Origin: Tanytarsus gracilentus
Lineage: Eukaryota > Arthropoda > Insecta > Diptera > Chironomidae
Assembly (NCBI GenBank): GCA_038502055.1
Contig: JAXRKN010000045.1
Span: 6,408,501 to 6,472,500, forward strand
Direction of reading: 5' to 3'
DNA: 64,000 nt
Of this stretch, positions 1-15,100 are shown piece by piece (position 1 is the stretch's first letter; each line of letters opens with the position of its first letter). Position numbers and translations under genes: made by a program. The notes under the pieces are model-generated. The model worked only from the letters and a program-made list of their open reading frames with translations. It searched no databases and had not been told where the DNA came from.

Positions 1-1430
1 ATTTGCAGGCGATCAAGATAAAAATGCAAAAATTTGACAACAGAAAAGGTTTTTTATGACGCTTTTTGCCATAAAGTTGAATTCATTATCTTTCGTTCCT
101 CCAAATTTCCTGTGTTTGTTTTATGGATCTGCAATTATTATGAAATTTAATAGATTACAATTAAAAAATGTTACAAATTGGTTTAGGTTTTAAAATTAAA
201 ACAAAAAAAAACGAGTGTAAAATAAAAAAATAAATTTTTAAACAATAAAAATTTTATCTGTATGGATTCGAATCGTAAACTTTTGAAATATTGCAAATTT
301 TGTTGTTTTTAATATGAAACAATTTAATTAAATTTAGAATATTTTGCTAAAATAATTTAAACAATTAGTTGTGATCTCATCACCTTCCAAAAATTTTATC
401 AATTTGTTTTCATACTAAAACTTCCACCGTACCACAAGAAAAATGCAATAACCAGTCAAATATGAAAATAATGATAATGTTCATGCTCGAAATATACGCA
501 GCTCTCTCGATTTTCATCGTTGTGTTGTAACTTGTATGTTGTTCGGCATAAAGTGCTCTGTTATTAAGATAATAGCCTTTTCCTTCGGGGCAAGAGTGAG
601 TGAGGTATTCACGATGGGATGAAAAATATTTTCGGTGCGTTGTATTTGATCAGCAACTAGCGAGAGCTAAATAATTTCTTACACACACAGTGCATAAAAA
701 AATAATCGCATAACCATCCATGCAAGAATTATTAGGCAATGATTATACATACATGTATGCATTATGTTGAGAGAGTCCCAAAAAGAGAGAACTCTGTTGA
801 TCAATTCACCATTGGCAATGAGTTAAATTTATATATAAAATTTGTTCACGATAATTTGCGATAATTTTTTGCAAAAAAAAAATATTTGTTGTGGACGCAC
901 ATCTCTGAGATTCATGCCGCCAAAAATAATTTAAAATCTTTAAGGAAGAATAAAAATAAATTGATGAAAGCGGAGATCATTAATTTATCCTCTTTTTGGA
1001 TGCAGTCAGTGACGCCAAGCAATTTGTCTCCTGAACTCACTCACGAGAATGTTAGTAAATGATTAAGATATCATGGTGCCCATAATTGGGAAGCTTCGAA
1101 AAAGAGTCGCCTGTCGTCGTTGCTGTTGCTGCTGCTGTGTAATTAAAACGTTGATTTATTCATGCACTTTAAATTCCTCTTGCCTTTCTGGAATGCATTT
1201 TCACGTATGTGCCAAATGACAAATATTTAAAAATGTACTCGACTGTTGATATGTCAAACAGCAGTCGCCTTATCGCACTTCAAGATTTTCTTCAAGAGTG
1301 CAAATACCATGAACACATTTCATCGAAAAATGTTTAAATTAAAATATTTGCTTAAAATGCGATCTGCAAATAAGATCATGAAGTGAAGTGACTTCAAATG
1401 AGAAGGCAAACAAAAAAAATTTAAAAACCC

Positions 1431-2410
<980 letters not shown>

Positions 2411-3358
2411 TAAATTCAATCAAGAGACATCGCACACATGTCAGCTTGGTTGTTCGAAAAAAAGAAGAATGTTGATTCTTTTTTATTCGCAAATGCAATG
2501 CCTCTGCGCAAGTCGCAAGTGAACGAGTCTCGAGTGGCCAATGTTTAAGAGTTAAGTGGGTGAATTAAGCGCCATGAGACATGTTTTTGCTGTTTATTGA
2601 AATATTAAAGCAGCGTGTTTATTTTTAAAGCGTTTTAATTAAAATTTATTGATGTGAAATTTGATTGAAATTTTCGTTGTTGAAATTATTCAGAGATTTT
2701 AAAATTTTACAAATTTTCTTCGATTTTAATTTTTGTATTTAATTTATTAAAATTATATAATTCACTAAATTGCTGAATTCCACACATTTATTCCTACTAT
2801 TTCTTAATTAGACATTGCTTAAACTTAATTACATTAAATGACAAAGAGACGATCACATTTACGACATATTGAGATCACTTTAAATGACTCAACGGAAAGT
2901 CTATCGGAGACAACAACGAAGGCGGTAATGATGATGTGTTCAACAGTCTCTTTCTTTTCCTCGATGATAATATAACGACACACACAAAAAGCTTTTAGAT
3001 AATTACATCAGCTTTTCTCCTCTCTTTGTTCTTTGTACCTCATTGCGGCATTTTAATCGTTGCACAATTGAAAGTGAGTCATAAAAACTAGCGGCGCCTT
3101 CAAGAAATAGAAGAAAAAAATGTTTGCTAATTAAAATTCAAGTCTCACGATTTTACTGTCGATCCATCAAGTTCGATATTGAGGATTTTTTTGCGATGCG
3201 CATTCTTTGAAATCATCCAAGAGAAAATTACTTAATGATCAGATTGCGAGCATCAAACATGTTTTTTTGTCTATTGTTAATAGCTGAGAATAAAAAGGAC
3301 GCTAGCCAGTGCACACATGCTGCTCATGAGAATCAACAATGATTATGATGTGAAGGCA

Positions 3359-3373
3359 GGCGCCAGGGCGTCA
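3359..3373 (+). promoter_or_regulatory. Match to Mad/Medea BMP activating element
   Basis: The site reads GGCGCCA, four bases, then GTCA. This fits the BMP activating-element consensus GGCGCCA-N4-GNCV bound by Mad (GGCGCCA) and Medea (GNCV), which in Drosophila drives the Dad gene. Dad starts 8.8 kb downstream on the same strand. Of the 16 GGCGCC sites in the window, this is the only one I found that meets the full consensus on either strand. Function is inferred; the consensus is from memory. Confidence 0.45.
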
Positions 3374-3980
3374 ATATATGTGTGTGTGTGTTGTCGTGTC
3401 TTCCTTTTTGATCCTTCCACACTTGTAACATTAACCTTTTAAGAGAGTTTTTATGGTTTATTTGAGGGCATGTATGACAACAAAAAAATAATATTTCGAG
3501 ATATTTTAAAAAATGCGCTACAACACCCCACAATCATGTCATTAATCTCCTTCCTCAAAATTTATGTATTTTTTTCGGAAGGCTCAAATTTCACGAGAAC
3601 ACAAGATTAAAGGGAAACAAGATAACAAAACAAATAATGGCAACAACTCACACACAGGCAATGCATCTACAATTGAAAAACCCTTAAATTAAACTGAAAT
3701 ACTGAGAAAAACAAACAAGAATTTTTCTTTTTATTTCGAGTGGCTTAAGGCTCACTCATGGAGAAGTGAGCGGCGTTCATTTGTGAGAATACTTGAGGGC
3801 CAGTTTTGTAGATAAAAAGAGGAAAGAATTAATTGCAATTTGAGTTGATGACGTGCAGAATGGAGTTAAGAGGCAAAATAAAAAAATGTTTCAAAACCCA
3901 CACGTGGGTGTTGCCGCGTAACCCACTTGTAACAGATCAGTGTTTGAAAATTAAGTGCATAAAAAATGAGTTTAAGTCAA

Positions 3981-4500
3981 TCCGGACACTTTGGCTGTCC
4001 GTGGCAGTCCTGTTCGACCATTCCTCAAAAATCATCTATGTCAATAGATTCCTGGTCCAATCACGAGTTCAACGATCCATGAGCTGTTCTGAAAAATGGA
4101 CATTATGGCTGTCCGTGGATACTGGCCGTCCATGATGGAATATAAAAAATAATGCCATTCGATTCCTGGTAATTCGAGTTCAACGATACCATGAAGCATA
4201 GTTCTGAAAAATGGACATTTTGGTGTCCGTGGCATACTGGCCGTCCGTGATGGAATTCCTAAAAATATCTAAATAATCGTTCCTGGTCCAATCAGAGTTA
4301 ACGATACCCATGAGCATAGTTTGAAAATGGAATTTTGGCTGTTGTGGCAGACATAGGTCACGACTGAAAATATGTATGTCAATGATTTGGTAAGTTAGAA
4401 TAATGCAATGTTGGAACACGAGTTCAACGATCCCATGAAGCTATGAGAAAATTGTATGAAAAATGGACGTTATGGCCGTCCATGGACGACATAGGTCATG
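3981..4500. repeat. About 115-bp tandem repeats in the core of copy A
   Basis: The phrase TGAAAAATGGACAT followed by TGGCTGTCCGTGG recurs at about 4089, 4203, 4321 (degenerate) and 4457, with a partial unit before it. Each unit also carries a CCTGGTCCAATCACGAGTTC-like segment and a CGATACCCATGA-like segment. A single unit of the same sequence occurs in copy B at about 22100-22220, so the units belong to the element and not to the locus. Confidence 0.7.
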
Positions 4501-4599
4501 ATAAAAATAGTCAGTGCCTGCACATATAGACCCTAAGAGCTACCATCTGGCGAAAACTAGAAGTCTCTAGCTGGTCCAGGGACCGAGATCTCGCTTGTG

Positions 4600-4630
4600 C
4601 AGACGGACGGACAGACGGACGGACGGACGG
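4600..4630. repeat. GACG microsatellite in copy A
   Basis: A run of GACG/GACA units, read as (GTCY)n on the other strand. Copy B has a shorter version at about 22320-22335. It lies between the conserved block CTAGCTGGTCC and the right-end hairpin. Confidence 0.75.
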
Positions 4631-7600
4631 AATCACGAGCATATAAGCGTTACACCACTTTGTGGGTTACGCTAAAAAGGGGGAGAGAAGGAAGACAAAA
4701 AAACCTGACAAACTCGTAATGACTCGGAGTGAGGAACCAGTTTGAGGCTAGTGACTAAAAAAATGAATGACTGACGAGAGGAGAACTAATACTGGAAAAT
4801 CTGCCATTGTCTTAAATCATTCCTTCGACTTGTCAATTTAAAATGTGCAATTTAATAAATATCGGCATGCAGCTAGCGAGAAGAAGAACTCTTCCAAAAG
4901 AGACAACTCGACGGGAGCTGCTGCTGCTGACGTTGGTGGAGTTTGTGGTCGTGCATGTGCAGGAAATCAGTATTCCAATTTATTGCTTGATTTATTCAGA
5001 TAAAAAACCGCACTTTCTGCCTTAATGTGCAGCATGTCAATAAAAACTCAGAGTAATAAATCTCTGTCATTAAAAAAATGCAATTATCATTTTTGTTTGA
5101 GACTCACAAATTGCGAGTAAAAGAGGTTTTTAACAAATTAATGTTTCGTGTGACATTTTGCAGCTTAATTGAAAATTAAAAAATTTAAACTAATCTAAAA
5201 ATAAAATTCAATACTTACAAAAATAATAAAGTTCCTTACATAATTTCCCCTTTTATCGCAATTAAGAATTCCTCACACATTTTTTTGGCCATTTATTTTT
5301 AGAATCCCTTTTTGTGTGTGGCAAGGCGCCTTCTAAATTCATCACATGTCATGCATATATACATTTAGCAGATTATTTGTCGGCCACTCCTTTGAGAAGT
5401 TCGCACTCGATGGAAGTCAGACTTCATTATGCATTCACGCAAGCATTTTTTTGAGTCATTATTTCTAAGGAATTTTTAAAAGTGTGTTGTAGGATTTAAT
5501 TATTTTTTGCATTTAATCAATTTCCTCAAAAAAAGACACTCACGATTATAAAACAAAGCGCCAGTTCATTTAAAGAGAAATATGGCAAAGTTTCAATTTA
5601 TTTTTATGACATCGTCATTGTGTGGTTTTTTGTGAAAATTTTTATGATTAATTTTCATTGCTCAAAAAAGGAGGAAAACAATAAAAACTTTATCATCACT
5701 TGAGGATGGTTAAAATGAAAACATGTGCAAAAGGGAAATTCTCATAAAGTGCACCACGACAATTGTGGTTACTCTTGTTATTAACACCAGTGGCGACATT
5801 CAGACTATCGAGAAGCTAATTTGAGGTCGACTGAGAAAGGTAGAAATTTTTAGTTATTTTTTTAAATAAGCAGAAATATTTTTGATAAATTTAAAAATGC
5901 GCTAATAAAAAAGATGTTTACCTCAGTCCACGCGATTAATCATCGCATCTCGAATCTTTTAAAAGTTATGACTCAAGCAGTGGACATGCGGCAAGAGTGG
6001 CGCTTACATGCCTACATACTTCTCTTTACCATATTCGAAATCCTCTTCTACCTATTCAATTTTAATATATTTTCGCTGTTGGTGTGCGTTCTTATAAACT
6101 TCTTCTTTACATATTCCCCGATCGATCGATGCGCGAGTTCATTTTCATGATCATCTTTTTTACCTTCTCTCGCATCTTCTTTCTTAATCTCGTTCGCTTT
6201 TCTTCTTGTCTGAACATGAAGCTTCCCCTTTTATTAGTTATTTACTTATTGTAATATTTGTTTTATATTTTCTTTCTCATTCTCTTGCGCCTCTTTCTTC
6301 ATTCCGAGAAAATAAAATCATCGAGTTGAGGAACGCGCGGGAGAATTTTTTTGTGATTCATTCGAGGATTTGATCTTTGGAGATTCTTTTTGTGCTTTCT
6401 TTCCTCTGCTGCTCTCGCGTGATTATCTCGAGTAGATACGATTTTATGCTCCATTTGGAGGTTCATGTGGGTTTAAATTCTTGGTAATAAAAAAATCTTT
6501 TAAAGTTGATTTTTTGTCTGACTGCCGCATGAAAGAATTTTTCAAACAAAAAGACGCTCTCGCTAACCACAAAAATTCATTCTTAACTTAAAATGAGTTC
6601 TTTAACATGTTATTAGCTTTCTTCTCTCTGAAATCTCTTCTCGATACATGTACACGTACGTTCATATATTTTCGACAGACATTAAAGAGGATGACCTGAG
6701 GAGTTGGAACCGATCAACAAAAAAATATAAAAGTTTCAACTCATTAACTTTATTACATGCACCATGTGTTTATCTTTAGCGAAAGGAAGAGAGAGACGAG
6801 TTTATAAATATTCTGATTGAGCTAAAAAAAATTGATCAAAATTTTGAGAAATTGAATTAAATTTTATTTTGGCGATTAAATATTTTAAAATCTGTTTTAA
6901 AAATTTCCGCATTTCAAATCACCCCTACATGTTCTAGTTATCTAAATATATTCATCAATAAATATTAATTTATTTACATCTCTGCATGATCTCATACGGT
7001 GAGAACCGAAAATTCTCTTTTTTATCAATTTTATTTTCATTTTCGATCATCAAAAAAATTATGATAATGCTCTCAGAGATGATCATCAGTAGCATCATAT
7101 GCGAGCGACAGCAAAGCAAAAATTTGTTGTCGAATGTCAAATAAAGTTTTTTACCACATTCGTTTATATAGCAGAGAATTAGAATCGGCCATTCATTCAT
7201 GATTCAGCGAGAGACTTGCTGCGGTCGTAAAATTAAACTTGACTTGCTTGCTTAGAAGAATTGATTGGTATAATGTGTATGATGATATAATAGCGACTGG
7301 CTTTTCTTCTTTTTTTATTCATATTTATTTTTTTCGACAAACTCACTCTCTCAAACTCGCGACGATCTTCGAAGCTGAAAAAAGTATCGATGTGTGTTGT
7401 GTTCGATGAAGAAAAAAATATTTAAAAAACTGGTTTTAACTGCAAAAAATTATAATTTTTTTATTCTCTCAGAATCATGATGCAAAATGTACGAAATGCT
7501 TACAGGCGTTTTGTTTATTGTTATTTAATTTAAACATTTCAAAATAAAAACAAAATAATTCGATTGACTAACGAGACGAAAAAATTTTGTTGACATTTGA

Positions 7601-10600
7601 CAACCAGGGCACACATTTTCACGTCTTTCAAGCGCACCTGCCTCACTCGTTGCCTTTGTTCAATATTTTCTTTGCATAAATCTCAACGACGTCAATTACA
7701 AAACAGAAAAAAAATTATTTAAAATTCTCAATTCGACTTTTACGTGCTGATGATGAATTTCATCTTGGTGATTTTTGGGTGGTCTCTCTCGATTGATTGA
7801 GTTCACATAAAAAATATTTTATTCGTCCCGAAGAGCCTTGATGAATTTCTCAAGTTTATTTTCTTAAAAATAGATCACTCATATTTTTAGGGTTTCACAA
7901 GGAGAGATTTTAAATAAATTTAATTATTTTTCCTTGATTTATTTTCTTCAAAACTTTTATTCGAAATTAAGTGTAAAGCAATTTAAAAATCACCGAAAAA
8001 TTTATCACCTGTTGTTATTTTCCTCAAAGAAAATTTATTAAAGCTTTAAAATGAAAATTCAGTTAGCTAGAAAAATTTATTGCTCTTCCTTCATCGCTTG
8101 AACACAATGCAAATTTTTTTATTTTTCGAATAAAAAAATCGTGAACAACAAAAAAATCACATCATCGATGACGACTACAGCAAAAATCTCTCGTGTTCCG
8201 GTGCAATCGGAAATGAAATTGATTAAATATAGAAGAAGTCAAATTGTGCTAAATCAGTATCGATAAAGTGAGGCGCCAAGTAGTTTTTCTAAATGACGAC
8301 CAGTGAGTTGCAAAAAAAAGAACTGAAGTCGCCTTCAAGACAGGTTGATATTTATTTAATTTTACTATGGTTTCATTTTTCACCATTCTTACTTGCTCCA
8401 CTGAATATTTTCAGTTGAAGAGTGACTAGATGTTTATCGTTAAAAAATCATTTTTAGAAAATAAAATTTTTAAGTCATTTTCTTGAAAAAAAAAAATCAG
8501 AACTCTTGCAGACAAAAACTGTCGAGATGGTCAGCCTATCAGCTCATACTGCTGGCGGCTGCCGATCTACTTTTTACAGCTAACAACTGCCGCCACCGCA
8601 ACGATGAGACTCTTTTTTTCCTCTTCGCCGATTGAATTCTAATTAAATATTATTCTCTCACTCCCTCGGTCGAGTGTGTCGAGTTTCTTTGGGAAAGGAA
8701 AAAATTTGCATTTTTGCCATAATTTTTCTGCCGAGAAATGAAAAAAAAACACGAGCAGCGAGTAAAAAGAGACATAAGTCGCGTTGTTAGGCGCCACTCA
8801 AATAAAGTTGTTGCAATAAAAATTAGATGAGCCAGCGATGTCGATTGATTTTCAGTCGCAAGGGGAAGAAAAATCTTTAAATATGAATTTTTTGTAGATT
8901 TTTAAATTAATTGTTTAAAAATATTTGTAAATTTTAAATACAAGTTTTCACCTCCTGAACACTCACTAAACCATGAACTTGTAATTGTGCACTGTGAACA
9001 AAAGTGTCGAAAGACAGTTGGCGCTACTCAAGACTTGTTTGGCTTCTATCAGCAGCGAGGAGAAAGACGAGCGATTAAATTTATTGTTTCAATCGTTGAC
9101 GCCAAGACAATGGCGATTACAAATCACTCTAATCCCTCCGACCACCCCCACTTCTAATGCAATTAATTTTCAATTGCGATTTAAAAGCAATTTAAATTTT
9201 TTGCGTTCCTTTTCGCCTCCACAAAGTGTCGCACTGTCGTAAATTTGTCTCTCTCTCTCATTATTGCATGACACTGTATACATTGCATGTAACATTGTTG
9301 CAAATGATTTTATAATTATAATTTCATCCATTTGGCATTTACTACTTTTTGGAATATTTCCCATAGTCTCGCTCATTAATAAATTGCTGGCATGTGTACG
9401 AAATATATTTTGTAATAGTTGTACAACATGTGTATAAAGAACCTTTGAATGCAAGAAGCCTAAACGTCGGCTCTGTGGCGACACTAATCTATTTGATGTT
9501 TCATGTCTGGACACATGTCCAACACACAAATTTTTTTTGGCCAACCCAAACCTCAAATTCGAGTGATTACATTTAAATTTTTAACTTTTAATGCCTAGCC
9601 ACAATTAGCCAAAAAAAAATTTGTGGGAAAAACACAATTTTCCGGAAGATGTATGGCAAAAGTGAGCCGATTCTCATTCAAGCCTATAATTTTCTTAGAA
9701 GTTCTCTAAAAATTTGCATTTAAACTCTCTTGATGATGTCTGAAGTTAAGGCACTACATTAAATACATTTTTTTGTTCGAGGATGAGAACGAAGAGAGAG
9801 AGAAAGGGTTAAAAACAAAAGTCAGATAATTACACAAACAACATGTTGCATCGCGAAGGAGAATATATAACATGAAAAAACAAACAAAGCATTTAAAATA
9901 GATGGCTTGAAAGAAGGAAATTAAGAGTCGAGCAGGCAGATGAAAAGAAGAAGAACCTTTAAATGTATATCATTAAAGTTAAAAGTGAATTTGAACAAGT
10001 TCTCCACTCAAAGTAATCCTTTAATGGCGTCAATATATGTGATATGGTTTTTTTTGAGTTGAGGGTCAAGAGTTGATAACTTACAGAAATAAATTTTGAC
10101 TCTAAAAATAGAAGATTCATTATCAAGCGTTATAACGACGCATTAGACACTAACAAGGGTCGGAGACATTCACTCACACTCTCAATTTCCAGACAAAACT
10201 GCTCGAACTTCCCATTTTCAATAATCATTTTTTCTTCATTATCAATTCAAGTGGCGACATGAGTAGTAAAAAATATCATCGAGTAGCCGAGTGAGAGAGA
10301 CATTAATTAATAATGCTACACATTTGTTTTGAATTACGACTGAATTCATTGCACAATAATCAAATAAATTTTAGCGCGCCTCATATTCACACTCCTCCAT
10401 AATGAAAACGAGAATGTTTGCATGCAAATTATGAAGTGTAAAATTGGAGCTGCTACTGGAATATTATTAGGGTTTGCGATTAAGCTAGATTGCATTTTAA
10501 TGGAACTTATCGTGACGTAACATAAAAATCAAACCCTCGATTAAATCGGTTTTCGGATTGACAAACTAATAAACATTAAATCATAAATAATATTTTTTTC

Positions 10601-12190
10601 TTTTCCTTCATAATAAAAGTTTTCACATTAATCTACATTTCAAGCCATGCACAAAGTGTTATCTATCCACTTTCATGCCACCGCGCCACAAGAGCAGCAG
10701 CGAATGATAACAAATTTATTGAAAAATAATTTTTTATGATCGTTCTTAAATGCAGACGAGCACATACATCATCATCGTGTCGTGACCTTATGAAGAAAAA
10801 AAATTATATATTAGACGGCGCCTTCATGAGGAGAGAAAGAGAACTTTTCTTTTTACTGTGCACATCCGAGAAGAATTAAAATAAAAGTTTAAATATTTTT
10901 TGGGGGAAAACCCGATTGAAAAATACTCAGAATTGTCTGCCATGTGCGTCACATTAAATTGCGGTTATTAAAACTCTCATTGATATTTTACAGCTAAAAA
11001 AATAATTAGTACCTGAGCTATTTAAGAGAATTTTGAGAGATAAACTGGTGAGAAAATTTTTAAGAGAGAAAAAGAGATTTTTAAAAATATTCTAAAATTT
11101 ATTTCATCAAAGTTTAACTTTTTTAAAATATAACTCATTTTCAAGGGTTGGATACCTTAATTTTTTGTAACGTATTTTTAACGTTTAAACTTAGGAAATA
11201 AAGAGACTTGCATTTAACTTCACAAATCTATCTGTACACATTTTTTTGTATTTGTGTGTGTTATTTTTGATTGTATTAAGCGGCTCCGTTCTCTGCATTT
11301 GAGTTTACTCTCATTTTTCTCTCTCTCTCGCACAGCTCACAAATTAACGCTACGTTATATATTTTTCCTTAATACTCAGAAGAAAAATAACTCTCCGTGT
11401 GAACATATCGACATTTTAAAGTTGCGGAAAAGAATTTAATTTTTCACAATTTTACTAGAATTCGGGCAAAAATCGGTCTGAAAGTTGTCGAGAGTGAAAT
11501 CGCGAGACGATAAAAGTACTAAGATATACGATGAGACAACTTTAATTCGACTGAAACTAATTATTTAATAAAATTCACATATCGCTTATTAAAAAATATC
11601 GAAAAAAATTAAATTGTGCCTTAAAATAAAAAATTTCAAGTTCATAAGAAATTTTACCATATCCAAATTGTGTTGAAAAAAAAATTGAGAAAAATCTAGT
11701 CGAGTCCGGTTCAAATTTGCTTGCTTGTAAAAAAAGATTAGCGAGATTTTGAAGTGTTATCAACAAACAATATTCTCTATATAAAAAAAAGTGAATTATC
11801 AACCTTTAATTATCATATCAGCGAAGTGACATAACCTATAAAAAATTATTAAGACAACTAAAAAAATAGTAGAAGAGAAAAAAATATTGATGTGCAATTG
11901 CATTCATTTTATATTAAATTAGTGTTCAAAATCGACATTCTGTGTGGAATATAATAGCAAAAAATTTACAAGAAGTGCAATTGAATCAAAAAGTTTTTAA
12001 GTGAAAGAGAGCAATTGAAATTTTTTTAACAGTTTTGTAAAATTCAAATTCCAAGCTGAATTCTCGGCATTTTATAAAAGTGGATAAATCACTGGAAAGT
12101 GCAACATATGATGATGATCATTCCCTTATAATAACGAATAGTGATAATGAGATAATTGATCGATGCTACTATCGATGTATTTGCCGACCG

Positions 12191-15100
12191 ATGTTTTTCA
12201 GCAAAAAGAACAGTCTAAAGAAACGGCTATGGCGTTCGCGTGTGACCTCAACATCCAACTCACCGCGACAACAGCAACGCCAAGAGCCGTGCTTCCAACA
12301 ATATCAATTTTTAAACAACGAAAGTACCGAGAGCTATTATTATTCGCAACAGCGACAAAACTGTGGAGTCGCAAGAGAAGAAGGAAGTTCTCTCTTATCG
12401 ACAACGACTGCAGTCCTCAGAAACTGCTGCTCAAACTCAAATTCCTCAAGTACAAGCGATCTTTCGACAAATTCCCCGGAGCAGCAGACTCAAAAGTCTT
12501 TTCGTCTTCTCATGAATCAATTGAAGAAGGAAAATCAATTAGAGACTTTGTGCCAAGCAATAGAATATGGAAGCAAAGTTCTTCCACATCAATATCAAGC
12601 CACGGATTGTGTCCTCGTTCCGCGTGGATCGATCGAAGGCGAAGAACCTCAAGTGATTGCCTGTCGTCTTTGGCGATGGAGCGATTTGTACGATTGCAAT
12701 GCAATTAAGCGAATTCCAAGTTGCCCCAACGAAAAAGACCCCATCTACGTTTGTTGTAATCCAGCTCATTGGAGTCGCATATACCAGATAGGTAATTATC
12801 ATTAGCTAAGTGCATATACAGTCTTGCTGCGATTGATAACTAAACTGGTTTTTTGAAATGTTATAAACTTACCAATTAAGGTTTCGAGACACAAAATAAA
12901 TTCCATGCAGACTCGTTAGAATTTTTTCCATCTTAAATTCTCATTAAAAAGTCCTTTAGATAAAAATAATTGAAGAACCCTCAAACGACCGCGTTTGTCG
13001 AAAATTAAATTTCGAGTCGTCGTAATTAATTCATACAAGCTTAATAATTGCAAGACGACGTCCGTCCGTCGTCTCGATTTAAACAAGTACACATATCGCA
13101 ACGGGTTAATACTTTTCACCTCTTCTTAAAGGAGAGAGAAAAACATGAAATAATTACACTGTTATTTATTGAGAGATTATTTATTTTTAATCTATTTTAA
13201 CTGTGTACATGATGGCGCCTCACTGAATATAACCAACACACAGAGAGAAAGACTCATATGTATGGCAGCCCCAAGAGCGTGAAGCGGGAAGGCGAAGAGA
13301 GAAGAAAAGAAATATCGAATGATGTATATTTATAGGCCACAGTGTTGTGCACTTGTGTCGGTGCGAGCCATGTATTCGCTTTTCAGATCTTTTTCTTCTT
13401 ACTGTGGCTGCTGTGCAAGATCTAGTTTTTTTTCTTTCAAAAATTTCGTTGAGTAAATTTGGAATTTTTTCCTCAAATTTCTTAAAAATTTAAAAAAAAA
13501 GAAGTTCCATAAAATGTTATTTTTGAAAATTATCCATGTTGAGCCGAAAGAATGTTAAAGAAGAGTCGTCAAAGATCGCTCTTGGGAGATTATAATGGAA
13601 CATTCAGTGGAATTAAGTTTTATGAGACATTAGCGAATTCTTTCCTTGCATTTCTACCTTCCTTTTATTTCGATGGCGTGTGTATTAAAATTTACATAAT
13701 GAGATCATATTCGGGGAGAGAGAGATGGACGCAAGGCAGTTCGTTAATTTTGTATAGCCACACGGAATTCTAAATTAGAAGCTTATAAAATATGTTAATC
13801 TTTCTTAATTAATATAAGTCGAGTTATAGGTGTGCGATAGAGAGATGAAAACTCCTTTTTCTCGTGCAAAACATTCATTTAGATATTTTGTTGTGAGATA
13901 AACGTTGAAAAAAATGAGAAACTTCATTTTAAATTTTTTTGGCGTCACTTAATCTTAATAATATTTTGGCCTCTCCAATCAAAGCTAAAAATCTTGATCT
14001 ACATGAGAACGTGAATATGGGCAATAATAATAACAATCTCAACCACTAGATATAAATTCATTCCAATTTAGAAAGGTTCAAAGACTCCCATGTAAAAAAG
14101 CCGCGTTTATTTTAGTGGAACATTAAAAAGTTTCACATCGGCAGAAAATCTCCACATACACATCTAAATGCTATGGTCAGCCGCATGTTTTGACAGACTC
14201 GTATATTTTCGCATATCATTTGGAGCCATCAATCATTATTTTCTTCTCCTCTTTCTTCTTCTCTTTTTCGACTTGTTGGTGAGGCCAGAACCAAACGAAA
14301 TAATCGCGAAAAAAGAGCCAACTGAATTTTATTCCGTAGAACTTCATTAAATTTAACGCATTTTGAATGAGTTGACATGCATTGTGAAAAGTAGCGTAAA
14401 GAATGCAATCGTCATGGCATGTGCTGTGTGTTTAAACGAATGATGATTATGTCTCACACTGTGAGTGAGTGCAGCGTTTGCAATTATTTTATTTCATTCC
14501 GAGTGGCGACATTCGACGGTTGCACACTTGGCTGTTAAAAAAATATAAATTTCCTCACCTTGATTTGACCGATGGCAAAAAGTAATAAGGAACATAAATT
14601 TTAAAATGTACGAAAAAAATGTAAATCATCGTCAATATATTTTTGTTCGAAGGAAGAAAAATATCCGCATAAAAGTCGCGATGACGATGATCACGTTAAA
14701 ATAAATATTGAGCGCGGAGTTTGTGAGAAATTTCACGCGGCAATATGATTAACCTTCGAGACATTGTTGTTTATCTTTCGAACTCCATTGAGACGACAGT
14801 GAAAGAAGAAACCGGCGAGAGGAAGATGATTGAAGTTTAAAATTAATCTTTATTTTTATATCGTCTCGTTTGAAGTGTTTGATGTAGAAATTATTTTCAA
14901 TGGAAGCAATGAATTGCGTGACATGTAAATTGTAACGCATGGCGGTTATTATTGGATTGCATTATTTTGACAACTTTTTGTGTTGATCTTTACGGAAGTT
15001 TTTGTATTTTTTTTGCGCGTGGATTTTACAACAATTTAGGGTTTAAAATAATTTTTAATTCAATTTTATCGCTGTGTAAAAATAAATCATCACGACTTTC

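Larger units (their letters stand above)
3881..4678. mobile_element. Helentron/DINE-1-like non-autonomous element, copy A
   Basis: This 798-bp repeat shares both ends with copy B at 21542-22386. The left end has a near-palindrome AACCCACACGTGGGTGTT (3895-3912) followed by GCGTAACCCAC (3916-3926). The right end carries the exact inverted copy GTGGGTTACGC (4662-4672) inside an imperfect hairpin. Between them lie about five 115-bp tandem units (about 3981-4500), a conserved block and a GACGGAC/GTCY-type microsatellite (4600-4630). Subterminal inverted repeats, a GTCY microsatellite, a tandem-repeat core and a terminal hairpin are the known architecture of Drosophila DINE-1/INE-1 elements. There is no coding capacity. 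The class is inferred; the repeat itself is seen directly. Confidence 0.7.

Noticed and set aside
12080..12190. 37-codon in-frame extension of Dad beginning with GTG
   Set aside because: The ATG at 12191 starts with the conserved Smad6/7 N-terminal motif; the extension has no ATG and no family similarity.
12163..12708. 181-codon frame overlapping Dad exon 1
   Set aside because: Shadow of the real exon in another frame; the MH1 motifs and splice phase belong to the Dad frame.
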